DNA from: an uncultured Prevotellaceae bacterium
GTDB taxonomy: Bacteria; Bacteroidota; Bacteroidia; Bacteroidales; Muribaculaceae
DNA length: 64,000 bases
Direction of reading: 5' to 3'
Assembly (NCBI GenBank): GCA_900317325.1
Contig: ONGE01000019.1
Location: 1-64,000 of the forward strand
In this document: piece after piece, positions 1 through 8,446 of the stretch
Numbering within the stretch: position 1 is the first letter of the stretch
Layout: every line of letters begins with the position of its first letter
Translations under genes and position numbers: made by a program
Notes under the pieces: generated by a model
Seen by the model: the letters and a program-made list of their open reading frames with translations, nothing else
Told to the model about the DNA's origin: nothing
Database searches by the model: none

Positions 1-68
1 CTCGACTTGCATGTGTTAAGCCTGTCGCTAGCGTTCATCCTGAGCCAGGATCAAACTCTTCGTTGTTG
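1..68 (-). rRNA. rrs: 16S ribosomal RNA, 5' end only
   Basis: The complement of the universal 27F primer site lies at 40-59, followed on the minus strand by a Bacteroidales-like 16S start ending in the conserved ACACATGCAAGTCGAG at the window edge. Only about the first 65 nucleotides are present; the gene continues past position 1. The mature 5' end is estimated by analogy and could be off by several bases. Confidence 0.95.
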
Positions 69-235
69 TATTATCGTCTCTTCTTTTTCAAGAATATAAT
101 GAAAACGCAACGTCTTGATGAAGTGTTTTGACTAGCCCTTGATGATTCCTGCTTTATTGCGTTGTACTATGTTTTAGAATCAACGGGAACTTTGAAATTC
201 CCTTTCTCTTGTACTACGTCTATCATGTTGCAAAC

Positions 236-247
236 ATGTCAAAGAAC
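236..247 (-). promoter_or_regulatory. boxA-like antitermination site in the rRNA leader
   Basis: The minus strand reads GTTCTTTGACAT between the rRNA promoter and the 16S start. It resembles the boxA element that recruits the Nus antitermination complex in rRNA leaders. The assignment is by pattern only. Confidence 0.5.
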
Positions 248-293
248 TCTTTTTTGAGTCACTTTCACGCCCCATTTGAGGCGAAAAGCGGTG

Positions 294-325
294 CAAAATT
301 ATAACCGTTTTTGATACTGACCAAA
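294..325 (-). promoter_or_regulatory. rRNA operon promoter
   Basis: On the minus strand TTTG (325-322) is followed by exactly 20 nt and TAATTTTG (301-294), matching the Bacteroidota housekeeping consensus TTTG-N19..21-TAnnTTTG. Transcription would start near 287, giving a leader of about 220 nt. A second possible -7 box, TAACTTTG, lies upstream at 355-348. The rest of the 66-563 gap is AT-rich leader and the terminator below; no gene is seen in it. Confidence 0.75.
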
Positions 326-463
326 TTTTTTCGCCACTTTTTTTCATCAAAGTTATTAACAATTTCCGAATTTAAGCTATAACAATATGATTAACAACTA
401 ATTATGGAAGAAAAATTTTTTGAAAAATTTTTTCATGTTTGGGCACCATTCCACCGAAAACAG

Positions 464-509
464 TTAGTCAGGAAGATTTTGACGCTCGGCCCCCGATCTT
501 CCTGACTAA
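464..509 (-). terminator. Hairpin between the TerB-like gene and the rRNA promoter
   Basis: A perfect 14-bp stem (464-477 with 496-509) carries a GC-rich loop and lies downstream of the leftward ftsH operon. The T tract after it is short (CTGTTTT), so termination strength is uncertain. It would insulate the rRNA operon from read-through. Confidence 0.55.
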
Positions 510-563
510 GTTAAAAACAGCTACTATTATATTCTTTATATAATGTATGGATTTTAGGTCTTG

Positions 564-911
564 TTATCCCTTTGCATCGATGAGGACATCGACACCGGTT
601 GCCCTGCATATCACATTGAAGAGTTTAATCTCGTTGTCATCGTCACGAGCGTCGGCATCGATGACGCGGGTGAGCAGCTGGGCGACGGCAATCTTCTGGA
701 TATCGCTCATGCGTTTCATGATGTCAATCGCCACCATGCTGTCGAGCGCTCTACCCAGGTTGAAGGTCTCGTCACACACGCCATACTCGACACAAATGGT
801 ATTGAACACCGCGCACTCGCTTGGGTCAACAACCTTGTCGGCGTTGATCATCTCTATCAGGAGGCTGACTAAAGCCGCCTTTTGTGTCTCGTTAAAATCG
901 ATGATAGCCAT
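564..911 (-). CDS. TerB-like small helical protein
   Basis: This 115-residue soluble protein is predicted to be all helical and acidic. The spacing of short helices with Asp/Glu pairs (MINADKVVDPSE near residues 22-33, VIDADARDDDNE near 83-94) resembles the tellurite-resistance TerB/DnaJ-like metal-binding fold, in which two pseudo-repeats carry acidic loops. It begins 15 nt after ftsH, so it is probably the last gene of the rsfS-ftsH operon. The function is unknown; no signal peptide or membrane segment is seen. The family assignment is from pattern, not a search. Confidence 0.7.
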   Translation of the reverse strand: MAIIDFNETQKAALVSLLIEMINADKVVDPSECAVFNTICVEYGVCDETFNLGRALDSMVAIDIMKRMSDIQKIAVAQLLTRVIDADARDDDNEIKLFNVICRATGVDVLIDAKG

Positions 912-926
912 ATCGTCTTTGATGCC

Positions 927-2921
927 TTATTGATTATCTTCTTGTTCAAAGGGAGGCGGCGTCACGGTGACACTACCCTGCTCTTGCGCTGCTTCATCCT
1001 TGAGGATCTCCTCGGTGCGCGACTGCCACTGACGGGGGCCGAAGATCCGTTCGGCATCCTCGGTGTAGATGACTTCGCGCTGCTGAAGCAAGTCGGCCAG
1101 CTCATGGTGTCCCCTCTCATACTTGCTGAGAATCTCACGGGCGCGCTCATACTGGCTGTCGATGATTGCCTGCACCTCGCTGTCGATGGTCTGAGCACGA
1201 TCCTCGCTGTAGGGCTTGGTAAAACCGTAGGAGTCACCCGACGTGTCATAGTAGGAGATGTTGGGCAACTTATCGCTCATGCCGTAGTAGGTCACCATGG
1301 CATAGGCGATCTTGGTGGCCCGCTCCAGGTCGTTGAGGGCACCGGTGTCGATGAATCCGAGGAACATATCCTCGGCGACGCGTCCTGCCATGAGCGAGCA
1401 GATCTTGTCGAGCAAAGCCTGCTTGGGTTCGATCTGCCTTTCCTCGGGCAAATACCACGCTGCGCCCAAGGCCTTGCCACGCGGCACAATTGTCACCTTG
1501 ATGAGTGGATCGCCATAGCGCAAGTGCCAGCTCACGGTGGCATGGCCGGCCTCGTGAACGGCAATGGAGTGACGCTCCTCGTCGGTAATGACCTTGGAAC
1601 GCTTCTCCAGGCCGCCGACAATGCGATCGATGGCATCCATGAAGTCCTGCCGCTGGACCGCCTGCTTCTTGTGGCGCGCCGCGATAAGCGCGGCCTCGTT
1701 GCAGACGTTGGCGATATCGGCACCCGAGAAACCGGGTGTTTGACGGGAGAGCAGGTCCAGATCCACCGAACCGTCGGTCTTGACGTTGCGCAGGTGCACC
1801 TGGAAGATTTCCTTGCGGTCGCTGAGTTCAGGCAGCTCGACATAAATCTGGCGGTCGAAACGGCCTGCACGCAACAGGGCCTTATCGAGGATGTCGGCAC
1901 GGTTGGTGGCGGCGAGGATGATGACACCGCTATTGCTGCCGAAGCCGTCCATCTCGGTCAAGAGCTGGTTGAGGGTGCTCTCTCGCTCGTCGTTGCCGCC
2001 CAAGTTGGCTTTGTTGCCACGGGCACGCCCCACAGCATCAATCTCGTCGATGAATACGATACAGGGGGCTTTCTCCTTAGCTTGGCGGAAGAGGTCGCGC
2101 ACACGCGATGCACCCACACCGACAAACATCTCGACGAAGTCGGAACCCGACATCGAGAAGAAAGGCACGTCGGCCTCACCGGCAACAGCTTTGGCCAACA
2201 AAGTTTTTCCGGTTCCCGGAGGTCCCACGAGCAAAGCGCCCTTGGGTATCTTGCCACCGAGCTCGGTATAATGCTTGGGATTCTTGAGAAAGTCCACGAT
2301 CTCGGCGATTTCGACCTTGGCCTCGGCCAAGCCCGCCACGTCCTTAAAGGTCACCTTGTTATCGTTGTCCTTGTCGAAAAGTCGGGCCTTGGATTTACCG
2401 ACGTTGAAGATGCCACCACCGCCGCCAGCACCTCCGTTCAGGCGTCGCAGCATGAAGAACCACAGGGCCACCATCAGGACGATGAACCCCACATTCCAGA
2501 AGACCATGGAGAAATCGGCGGCTTTGTCATACTTGACCTCGCCGTCAAACACGCCTTGCTCTTTCCACTGCTCGACCTTCTCGTCAAACTTGTCGGAACT
2601 GGGAATCTGGGCCGAAATCTTGTTAGACGCCGTCTGGCTGCTTCCCAGCATCGGGTTGGAAACCTGCTGCGTGTCCTTGAACACAACCTGAGCGAGCGAA
2701 TCGCTGAGCACCGCCTCGGCAAAATTCTTGTTAGAATAGACGGTGATGGACTTGACACCGCCCTTCTTGACAATGTTCTCGAACTGTGTCCATGTCACCT
2801 CTTGAGTCACGCCGCCGTCCATATTGAGCCAGAGCATGGAAAGCAGGAAAATGATCATGAGTCCATACATCCAAAAAATATTGAATTTCGGACCCTTGCG
2901 GTTATTGTTGTTGCCAGCCAT
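927..2921 (-). CDS. ftsH: ATP-dependent zinc metalloprotease FtsH
   Basis: This is a membrane-anchored AAA+ protease that degrades misassembled membrane proteins and short-lived regulators. Two membrane helices are visible (about residues 14-33 and 138-158) flanking a periplasmic domain. They are followed by Walker A GPPGTGKT (233-240), Walker B FIDEID (290-295), the second region of homology around LRAGRFDRQ, and the zinc site HEAGH (456-460). The 664-residue length fits the Bacteroidota family. It lies 38 nt after rsfS and is followed closely by the TerB-like gene. The Gly-rich stretch after the second helix (about 163-170) is a linker. Confidence 0.97.
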   Translation of the reverse strand: MAGNNNNRKGPKFNIFWMYGLMIIFLLSMLWLNMDGGVTQEVTWTQFENIVKKGGVKSITVYSNKNFAEAVLSDSLAQVVFKDTQQVSNPMLGSSQTASNKISAQIPSSDKFDEKVEQWKEQGVFDGEVKYDKAADFSMVFWNVGFIVLMVALWFFMLRRLNGGAGGGGGIFNVGKSKARLFDKDNDNKVTFKDVAGLAEAKVEIAEIVDFLKNPKHYTELGGKIPKGALLVGPPGTGKTLLAKAVAGEADVPFFSMSGSDFVEMFVGVGASRVRDLFRQAKEKAPCIVFIDEIDAVGRARGNKANLGGNDERESTLNQLLTEMDGFGSNSGVIILAATNRADILDKALLRAGRFDRQIYVELPELSDRKEIFQVHLRNVKTDGSVDLDLLSRQTPGFSGADIANVCNEAALIAARHKKQAVQRQDFMDAIDRIVGGLEKRSKVITDEERHSIAVHEAGHATVSWHLRYGDPLIKVTIVPRGKALGAAWYLPEERQIEPKQALLDKICSLMAGRVAEDMFLGFIDTGALNDLERATKIAYAMVTYYGMSDKLPNISYYDTSGDSYGFTKPYSEDRAQTIDSEVQAIIDSQYERAREILSKYERGHHELADLLQQREVIYTEDAERIFGPRQWQSRTEEILKDEAAQEQGSVTVTPPPFEQEDNQ

Positions 2922-2959
2922 TATACTATAATGCTAAAAAGGATGATTTCAAACGGATG

Positions 2960-3319
2960 TTAATCCAGATTGGGTATCTTGTTGATGCGCGCATCGGCCC
3001 AGAGTTCCTCAAGGTTGTAGCGCTCACGGAAGTCAGGCACGAAGATGTGAACAAAGATGTTGCCGTAGTCGATGATGACCCATTGGGCGTTCTGATAGCC
3101 ATCGTAGTTGAACGGGCGCTGCCCTGCGTTTTTCTCAACATACTCGCGGACGCTGTCGGCGACGGCTGTCACCTGCATGGGGGTGGAACCTGTCGCAATG
3201 ACAAAGCCCTGGGCTGCTGCGGTTTCAATACCCGTCAAATCAACATGGACGATGTCGCGTCCCTTCTTTTCCTGAATTGCCTCGATGATAGATTGAATCA
3301 ATTTCTCGTTTTCGTTCAT
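2960..3319 (-). CDS. rsfS: Ribosome silencing factor RsfS
   Basis: A 119-residue RsfS/Iojap/YbeB-family protein that binds ribosomal protein uL14 and blocks subunit joining when nutrients are scarce. The family core is visible: a nucleotidyltransferase-like fold with the segments DIVHVDLTG, FVIATGSTP, and the C-terminal WVIIDYGNIFVHIF and YNLEELW. Family length is typical. It is the first gene of a leftward operon with ftsH and has a clear promoter just upstream. Confidence 0.95.
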   Translation of the reverse strand: MNENEKLIQSIIEAIQEKKGRDIVHVDLTGIETAAAQGFVIATGSTPMQVTAVADSVREYVEKNAGQRPFNYDGYQNAQWVIIDYGNIFVHIFVPDFRERYNLEELWADARINKIPNLD

Positions 3320-3343
3320 AAATTATGATATTATACCAATTTG

Positions 3344-3373
3344 CAAAGATACACAAAGTTTCAAAATATCAAA
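3344..3373 (-). promoter_or_regulatory. Promoter of rsfS-ftsH
   Basis: The minus strand has TTTG (3373-3370), 18 nt, then TATCTTTG (3351-3344), a Bacteroidota -33/-7 pair about 25 nt before the rsfS start codon. Confidence 0.65.
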
Positions 3374-3399
3374 TGCGAAAAGTGGTAATTTATATTAAA

Positions 3400-3510
3400 A
3401 GCTCGCTGCGCTCGCTGGTTAATGGTTAGAGGTTAAAGGTTAGGGGTTAGAGGGGGGGGGAGGCGCTTTATGGTGGATGGGTAGAATAAAGCGGCGAGCA
3501 ACGCGAGGGA
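3400..3510. repeat. GCTCGC-type palindromes with TTAGAG-type low-complexity repeat
   Basis: The gene-free stretch between gdhA and rsfS holds short inverted GCTCGC/GCGAGC words (about 3402-3418 and 3492-3507) on either side of degenerate 7-mers of the form GGTTAGA/GGTTAAA and a run of nine G (about 3419-3462). Similar words recur near 15.36, 32.69, 46.68 and 62.66 kb. Confidence 0.6.
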
Positions 3511-3511
3511 T

Positions 3512-3548
3512 ATTAAAAAGGCAGGTTGCCAATGATGACAACCTGCCT
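3512..3548 (-). terminator. Terminator of gdhA
   Basis: A 10-bp perfect stem (3519-3528 with 3539-3548) is followed on the minus strand by a T-rich tract (TTTTTAATA). It lies about 40 nt after the gdhA stop. Confidence 0.85.
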
Positions 3549-3590
3549 CTTAGATAACTTGGTTTAGTTAAGCAATCTCTTCAAGCGGGA

Positions 3591-4892
3591 TTAGATGACA
3601 CCCTGCTCGAGCATAGCCTGAGCGACCTTCATGAAGCCGGCGATGTTAGCGCCCTTCACGTAGTCGATAGAACCGTCGGCCTGAGTACCAAACTTCACGC
3701 ACTGCTCGTGGATGTTCTCCATGATCCAGTGGAGCTTCTCGTCAACTTCCTTAGCGGACCAGCTGAGGTGAGCAGCATTCTGAGTCATCTCGAGACCAGA
3801 GGTAGCTACGCCACCAGCGTTGACAGCCTTGCCAGGAGCAAAGAGGACACCGTTCTTCTGGAAGAAGTGGATAGCGCCGGGCTGGCAACCCATGTTGGAA
3901 ACCTCGCAGCAGCACCAGCAGCCGTTAGCCTTAAGCTCCTTAGCGTCGTCCTCGCTGAGCTCATTCTGGAATGCGCAGGGCAGAGCGATGTCGCAAGGAA
4001 TGCTCCAAGCCTTCTTGCCGGCGGTGAACTTGGCCTGGCCGGGGAACTTGGTTGCCATGTCCTCAACCTTGTTGCGGTTAGAAGCACGCATGTCGAGCAT
4101 GTAGTCGATCATCTCCTTGGTGATACCGTCGGGGATCTCGCAAACGCCGTCAGGACCAGAGATAGCGACAACCTTGGCGCCGAGCTCGACAGCCTTGGTA
4201 GCGGCACCCCAAGCTACGTTACCGAAGCCCGAGAGAGCGATCTTCTTATCCTTGATGTCCTTGCCAGCGGTGTGGAGCACGTGCTGGGTGAAGTACAGAG
4301 CGCCGAAACCGGTAGCCTCGGGACGGAGGATAGAACCACCCCAGGTCATGCCCTTACCGGTGAGCACGCCAGTGTGATACTGACGAGCGAGCTTCTGATA
4401 CATACCATTGAGGAAGCCAATCTCACGGCCACCAACGCCGACGTCACCAGCGGGAACGTCCTGGTCGGGACCGATGTTGTGACGGAGCTCAAGCATGAAG
4501 GCCTGGCAGAAACGCATGATCTCAGCGTCGCTCTTGCCAACGGGGTCGAAGTCAGAACCACCCTTACCACCGCCCATGGGCAGAGTGGTCAGAGCGTTCT
4601 TGAAGGTCTGCTCGAAACCTAAGAACTTCAGCATTGAGGGAGTAACGGCCTTGTGGAAACGCAAACCACCCTTGTACGGGCCAATAGCGCTGTTGAACTG
4701 TACACGATAACCGAGGTTGGTCTGAACCTCACCCTTATCGTCGATCCAGGTTACACGGAAAGTGAAGATGCGCTCGGGATGCTGGTTATAAACCTCCTCG
4801 ATAGACTCAAGGACTTCGCGTACAGCCTGCAGATACTCAGATTCGCCTGGGTGTTTAGCCTCCAGGTCGGCCATAATTTTCTCAACGTTCAT
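3591..4892 (-). CDS. gdhA: NADP-type glutamate dehydrogenase
   Basis: It interconverts glutamate and 2-oxoglutarate plus ammonium, the main ammonium-assimilation route in many Bacteroidales. The N-terminal substrate domain has the signature region PMGGGKGGSDFDP with the catalytic lysine, then the Rossmann domain with SGFGNVAWGAA. The 433-residue length is close to the 445-450 typical of the hexameric bacterial family. It is monocistronic, with its own promoter about 115 nt upstream and a strong terminator. NADP preference is inferred from family similarity. Confidence 0.95.
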   Translation of the reverse strand: MNVEKIMADLEAKHPGESEYLQAVREVLESIEEVYNQHPERIFTFRVTWIDDKGEVQTNLGYRVQFNSAIGPYKGGLRFHKAVTPSMLKFLGFEQTFKNALTTLPMGGGKGGSDFDPVGKSDAEIMRFCQAFMLELRHNIGPDQDVPAGDVGVGGREIGFLNGMYQKLARQYHTGVLTGKGMTWGGSILRPEATGFGALYFTQHVLHTAGKDIKDKKIALSGFGNVAWGAATKAVELGAKVVAISGPDGVCEIPDGITKEMIDYMLDMRASNRNKVEDMATKFPGQAKFTAGKKAWSIPCDIALPCAFQNELSEDDAKELKANGCWCCCEVSNMGCQPGAIHFFQKNGVLFAPGKAVNAGGVATSGLEMTQNAAHLSWSAKEVDEKLHWIMENIHEQCVKFGTQADGSIDYVKGANIAGFMKVAQAMLEQGVI

Positions 4893-5009
4893 GATAATAA
4901 TACGAAAAGTTGTTAATTAGAAAAAACTATAAATTAGTAAATGTTAGTAAATAATCACTTCAATTATCGGGGGCGTTGAACGGGCCAACGGCTCCCGCTT
5001 AAAGCGTCA

Positions 5010-5038
5010 CAAATATACGGCTTATTTTCCAAACACAA
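5010..5038 (-). promoter_or_regulatory. Promoter of gdhA
   Basis: On the minus strand TTG (5038-5036), 18 nt, then TATATTTG (5017-5010). The mRNA leader would be about 110 nt. The whole gap 4893-5346 is otherwise AT-rich divergent promoter DNA between gdhA and serC with no gene. Confidence 0.6.
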
Positions 5039-5239
5039 GCAATTTTTTATGCGTTTTTCAGTTTTTTTTCACTGACTGTGAAAAAAGCAAAAAAAGGCGA
5101 AAAAAACTTTTGCCACAAAAAGCGCCGGTTATTGACATTCTGTCATCAAAACCCCAAAATGACACGAAAAATTCGACACAACCCGCCCCTAAAATCCTAC
5201 AAAATGACAAAATGCCAGAAAAAGAGATTTTTCGTGAAG

Positions 5240-5271
5240 TTTGCAGCAATTAAAAAAAAGCCGTAACTTTG
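5240..5271 (+). promoter_or_regulatory. Promoter of serC-serA
   Basis: TTTG at 5240-5243, a 20-nt spacer, then TAACTTTG at 5264-5271: a full match to the Bacteroidota consensus, about 75 nt before the serC start. Confidence 0.75.
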
Positions 5272-5346
5272 TCACAATTAAAAAAACGTGATTACGACAT
5301 CAATCATTAATTCATTTTATAACTTCTAATTTCAATTAACAGCATT

Positions 5347-6414
5347 ATGAAGAAACATAATTTTTATGCCGGTCCGTCAATCCTGAGTCAGTACACCCTT
5401 GACAACTGCGTTGACGCTATTCGTGATTTTGCAGGCACTGGTCTGTCGATTCTTGAGATTTCACACCGCAGCAAGGAGTTCCAGGCTGTCGTTGACGAGG
5501 CTGAGGCCCTGTTCAAGGAGCTGCTGGACATCCCCGAGGGCTACAAGGTACTGTTCCTGGGCGGTGGTGCAAGCACCCAGTTCTACATGGTTCCCATGAA
5601 CCTGCTCAAGACCAAGGCTGCTTATCTGGACACCGGCACATGGGCCAACAAGGCCATCAAGGAAGCCAAGCTGTTCGGTGAGGTAGATGTTGTAGGTTCT
5701 TCGAAGGAGGACAACTACACCTACATCCCCAAGGGCTACACGGTTCCCACCGATGTTGACTATTTCCACATCACGACCAACAATACCATCTACGGCACTG
5801 AGATCCGCGAGGACTATGATCTTCCCGTTCGCATGGTAGCCGATATGTCGTCGGACATCTTCTCACGTCCCGTTGACGTGTCGAAGTATGACCTGATCTA
5901 CGGTGGTGCTCAGAAGAACATCGCTCCTGCCGGTGTCACCTTCGTTATCGTCAAGGAAGACGCTCTGGGCAAGGTTGACCGCGTGCTTCCCACGATGATC
6001 AACTACAAGACCCACGTTGAGAAGGGTTCGATGTTCAACACTCCTCCCGTATTCCCCATCTACGCAGCTCTGCAGACCCTGAAGTGGTACAAGGAACTGG
6101 GTGGTGTGAAGGAGTTGCAGCGCATCGACGAGGAGAAGGCTGCCTACCTGTATGACGCCATCGACTCGAGCAAGATGTTCGTGGGCACCGTTAAGCCCGA
6201 GGACCGCTCGATCATGAACGTTTGCTTCGTGATGAAGCCCGACTACAAGGAGCTCGAGAAGGACTTCCTGGACTTCGCCACCAGCAAGGGCATCATGGGT
6301 ATCAAGGGTCACCGTTCAGTTGGCGGTTATCGCGCATCGCTGTACAACGCCCTTCCCCTCGAGAGCGTGAAGGTGCTTGTTGAGGCCATGAAGGAGTTTG
6401 AGAGGAACCATTAA
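5347..6414 (+). CDS. serC: Phosphoserine aminotransferase
   Basis: A PLP enzyme that converts 3-phosphohydroxypyruvate and glutamate to phosphoserine; it may also act in pyridoxine synthesis. The sequence starts with the typical NFYAGPS, has GGGAST near residues 72-77 and the PLP-binding lysine in GGAQKN (Lys190), and ends with the family [15 protein letters not shown]. At 355 residues it is full length. It is followed 38 nt later by serA, so the two genes encode consecutive serine-synthesis steps. Confidence 0.97.
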   Translation: MKKHNFYAGPSILSQYTLDNCVDAIRDFAGTGLSILEISHRSKEFQAVVDEAEALFKELLDIPEGYKVLFLGGGASTQFYMVPMNLLKTKAAYLDTGTWANKAIKEAKLFGEVDVVGSSKEDNYTYIPKGYTVPTDVDYFHITTNNTIYGTEIREDYDLPVRMVADMSSDIFSRPVDVSKYDLIYGGAQKNIAPAGVTFVIVKEDALGKVDRVLPTMINYKTHVEKGSMFNTPPVFPIYAALQTLKWYKELGGVKELQRIDEEKAAYLYDAIDSSKMFVGTVKPEDRSIMNVCFVMKPDYKELEKDFLDFATSKGIMGIKGHRSVGGYRASLYNALPLESVKVLVEAMKEFERNH

Positions 6415-6452
6415 TTTCACATTATATAATTATCACACAACAGCAGAGAATC

Positions 6453-7370
6453 ATGAAGATTTTAGTTGCAACCGAGAAGCCCTTTGCTCCCGTAGCCGTA
6501 CAGGGCATCCGTGAGGTGATTGAAGGCGCCGGCCACGAGCTGGTACTGGTAGAGAAAGGCACCCGTGAGGACATGATCAAGGCCATCGCCGACTGTGCCG
6601 GTCTGATCGTCCGCAGCGACAAGGTAGATAAGGAAGTGTTTGACGCAGCTCCCCAGTTGAAGGTGGTTGTTCGCGCCGGTGCAGGTTACGACAACATCGA
6701 CCTGGCCGAGGCTACCGCCCACGGCGTTTGCGTGATGAACACTCCCGGCCAGAACAGCAACGCTGTTGCCGAGTTGGTAATGGGTATGCTGGTTACCTTG
6801 ATCCGTAACCGCTATAATGGCACCAGCGGCACCGAGCTGCTGGGCAAGACGCTGGGTATCCATGCCTATGGCGCCGTTGGTCGTTGCGTAGCCCGCATCG
6901 CCAAGGGCTTCGGCATGAAGATCAGCGCCCTCGACCCCTGGGTGAAGGACGAAGTGATGGAGGCCGACGGCATCCACCCCGTTCACAGCGTCGAGGAGCT
7001 GTACAGCGAGAACCAGTACGTGAGCCTGCACATCCCCGCAACCGACGAGACTCGTGGTTCGGTAGGCAAGCGACTGATCGAGATGCTGCCCAAGAACGGT
7101 GTGCTCATCAACGCCGCCCGCAAGGAGGTCATCGACGAGGCCGGTCTGGCCGAGGCTATGGAGGCCCGTCCCGACTTCCGCTATGTGGCTGACGTGAAGC
7201 CCGCCAACGCCGAGGAACTCGAGGCCAAGTATCCCGAGCGCGTGCTGTTCACCCCCAAGAAGATGGGTGCCCAGACCGCCGAGGCCAACATCAACGCCGG
7301 TCTTGCCGCCGCCAACCAGGTGGTAGCCCACTTGAAGGACGGTTGGAACCGCTTCCAGGTGAACAAATAA
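6453..7370 (+). CDS. serA: D-3-phosphoglycerate dehydrogenase, short form
   Basis: A 2-hydroxyacid dehydrogenase that makes 3-phosphohydroxypyruvate, the substrate of SerC. The NAD-binding motif is a variant, GIHAYGAVGR (about 134-143), and the catalytic Arg may lie in NAARKEVIDEA. At 305 residues it lacks the C-terminal ACT domain of long SerA, so serine feedback through that domain is not expected. The usual catalytic His near the C-terminus (normally TPHIGAS) is replaced in TPKKMGAQT, a form I recall from other Bacteroidota. It is the second gene of the serCA operon and is closed by a strong terminator. Confidence 0.9.
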   Translation: MKILVATEKPFAPVAVQGIREVIEGAGHELVLVEKGTREDMIKAIADCAGLIVRSDKVDKEVFDAAPQLKVVVRAGAGYDNIDLAEATAHGVCVMNTPGQNSNAVAELVMGMLVTLIRNRYNGTSGTELLGKTLGIHAYGAVGRCVARIAKGFGMKISALDPWVKDEVMEADGIHPVHSVEELYSENQYVSLHIPATDETRGSVGKRLIEMLPKNGVLINAARKEVIDEAGLAEAMEARPDFRYVADVKPANAEELEAKYPERVLFTPKKMGAQTAEANINAGLAAANQVVAHLKDGWNRFQVNK

Positions 7371-7395
7371 GTATCGACACACTTATTAACCGATA

Positions 7396-7430
7396 AAACC
7401 TGTGGTCCGAATTCGGGCCACAGGTTTTTC
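7396..7430 (+). terminator. Terminator of serC-serA
   Basis: A 14-bp stem with one G-T pair (7396-7409 with 7414-7427), loop AATT, then TTTTT: a classic intrinsic terminator 26 nt after serA. Confidence 0.92.
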
Positions 7431-7463
7431 TGTGCCATTTTTATCGCTGTCAAAAATAATCCG

Positions 7464-7471
7464 TATCTTTG
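7464..7471 (+). promoter_or_regulatory. -7 box for the DIP1984-like gene
   Basis: TATCTTTG lies 30 nt before the start codon, directly after the serCA terminator. No clear -33 element is seen. Confidence 0.55.
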
Positions 7472-7501
7472 CAACAGCTAACCAATTAAACAGAATAAAA
7501 C

Positions 7502-7957
7502 ATGAAACTAGCCGAAGCATTAAGCATCCGCAAGGACCTGCAGACGCGTATCAGTGAACTGACATCGCGCCTGATCAACAACGTGAAGATACAGGAGGGT
7601 GACGAGCCCGCCGAGGATCCCAAGGACCTGTTCAAGGAACTGGACAGTTGCCTGAAGCAACTGGAGGAATACATCTACCGCATCAATGTGACCAACATGC
7701 GCACCATGAGCGGCGAGAAGACCCTCACCCAACTCATGGCCGAGCGTGACGTGCTCACCAGGCGCGTGGGCGTGATGCAGGAAGTCTTCAGGCAGGCATC
7801 AACGGCGACGAGCGAGCGCTACTCCCGCAGCGAGATCAAGTATGTGACAACGATCGACGTCAAGGCCCTGCGCAAGCAGATTGACAAGCTGTCGGCACAG
7901 CTGCGCCAACTGGACATCGAGATTCAGTCCATCAACTTCTCGACCGAATTACTCTAA
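7502..7957 (+). CDS. DIP1984-family protein
   Basis: A 151-residue, highly charged and probably coiled-coil protein resembling the DIP1984 (septicolysin-like) family. It starts MKLAEALSIRKDLQTRI, has a central ERDVLTRRV segment, and a C-terminal helix rich in Leu/Gln. No signal peptide or membrane helix is present. The molecular role is unknown. It has its own -7 box and stands alone between two intergenic regions. Confidence 0.75.
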   Translation: MKLAEALSIRKDLQTRISELTSRLINNVKIQEGDEPAEDPKDLFKELDSCLKQLEEYIYRINVTNMRTMSGEKTLTQLMAERDVLTRRVGVMQEVFRQASTATSERYSRSEIKYVTTIDVKALRKQIDKLSAQLRQLDIEIQSINFSTELL

Positions 7958-8011
7958 CGTGAAGTCGATGAAATCATGCCTTAGATGTCAATGCATTGCC
8001 ATTAATGGCCA

Positions 8012-8102
8012 GTAGAGACGCAAAATTTTGCGTCTCAAGGATTGTCAAGCCGATACAATCCTATTGCCGTCGGTAACGAGACGCAAGATTTTGCGTCTCT
8101 AC
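8012..8102. repeat. 91-bp miniature inverted-repeat element
   Basis: The element begins GTAGAGACGC and ends with the complement GCGTCTCTAC. Near each end is a 22-bp palindrome (8015-8036 perfect; 8078-8099 with one change), and between them a third hairpin (AGGATTGT, 8038-8045, pairs with ACAATCCT). A single related palindrome recurs at 46646-46667. No ORF is inside. It looks like a MITE or REP-type unit. Confidence 0.75.
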
Positions 8103-8172
8103 AGGATAGAAGCATTGAACTTCAGCATTTTAATATCATCGAATCCACGTTAATCATGCAACACGATATCAA

Positions 8173-8318
8173 TCAGGAATTGTAGGTCGCGGATAGTGGG
8201 GCGAACTGAACCATTGCATGTGGCACTGCAAGGGACTGCAGTATTCCCGGGAACGGGCCTCACGGAGCATGTCCAGCACGCCAGCAAGGAGCACAGCGCA
8301 ATCATCCAGCACGTAGCA
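8173..8318 (-). other. Possible coding remnant in a gene-free stretch
   Basis: The gap 7958-8446 has no gene. Beside the 91-bp element it contains this 48-codon open minus-strand frame without a start codon, reading for example LLAGVLDMLREARSREYC then SPHYPRPTIPD before a stop. The composition looks protein-like and may be the C-terminal remnant of a lost gene, or an artefact of a conserved non-coding sequence. I do not recognise it. Confidence 0.25.
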
Positions 8319-8380
8319 CTACCGCCAGTTGACCACTGGCCACGACCGAGGGTGGGACGAGGGACATCTTGACGAAAACG

Positions 8381-8413
8381 ACAAGCGGCGCCGCTTAACG
8401 CGACACCGCTTGT
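8381..8413 (-). terminator. Terminator-like hairpin after tonB paralogue 1
   Basis: ACAAGCGG (8381-8388) pairs with CCGCTTGT (8406-8413); the minus strand continues CGTTTTCG. It lies 34 nt after the leftward tonB stop. Confidence 0.6.
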
Positions 8414-8446
8414 TTTAATTGTGGGATTGATTAACCGAAATCTCGA

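Noticed and set aside
882..2963. Long plus-strand frame opposite ftsH (693 codons)
   Set aside because: It is a mirror of the codon bias of ftsH; no domain makes sense and the minus-strand gene has full motifs.
3402..3560. CRISPR-like array in the low-complexity spacers
   Set aside because: Repeats are short degenerate 7-mers with no spacer-repeat spacing and no cas genes nearby.
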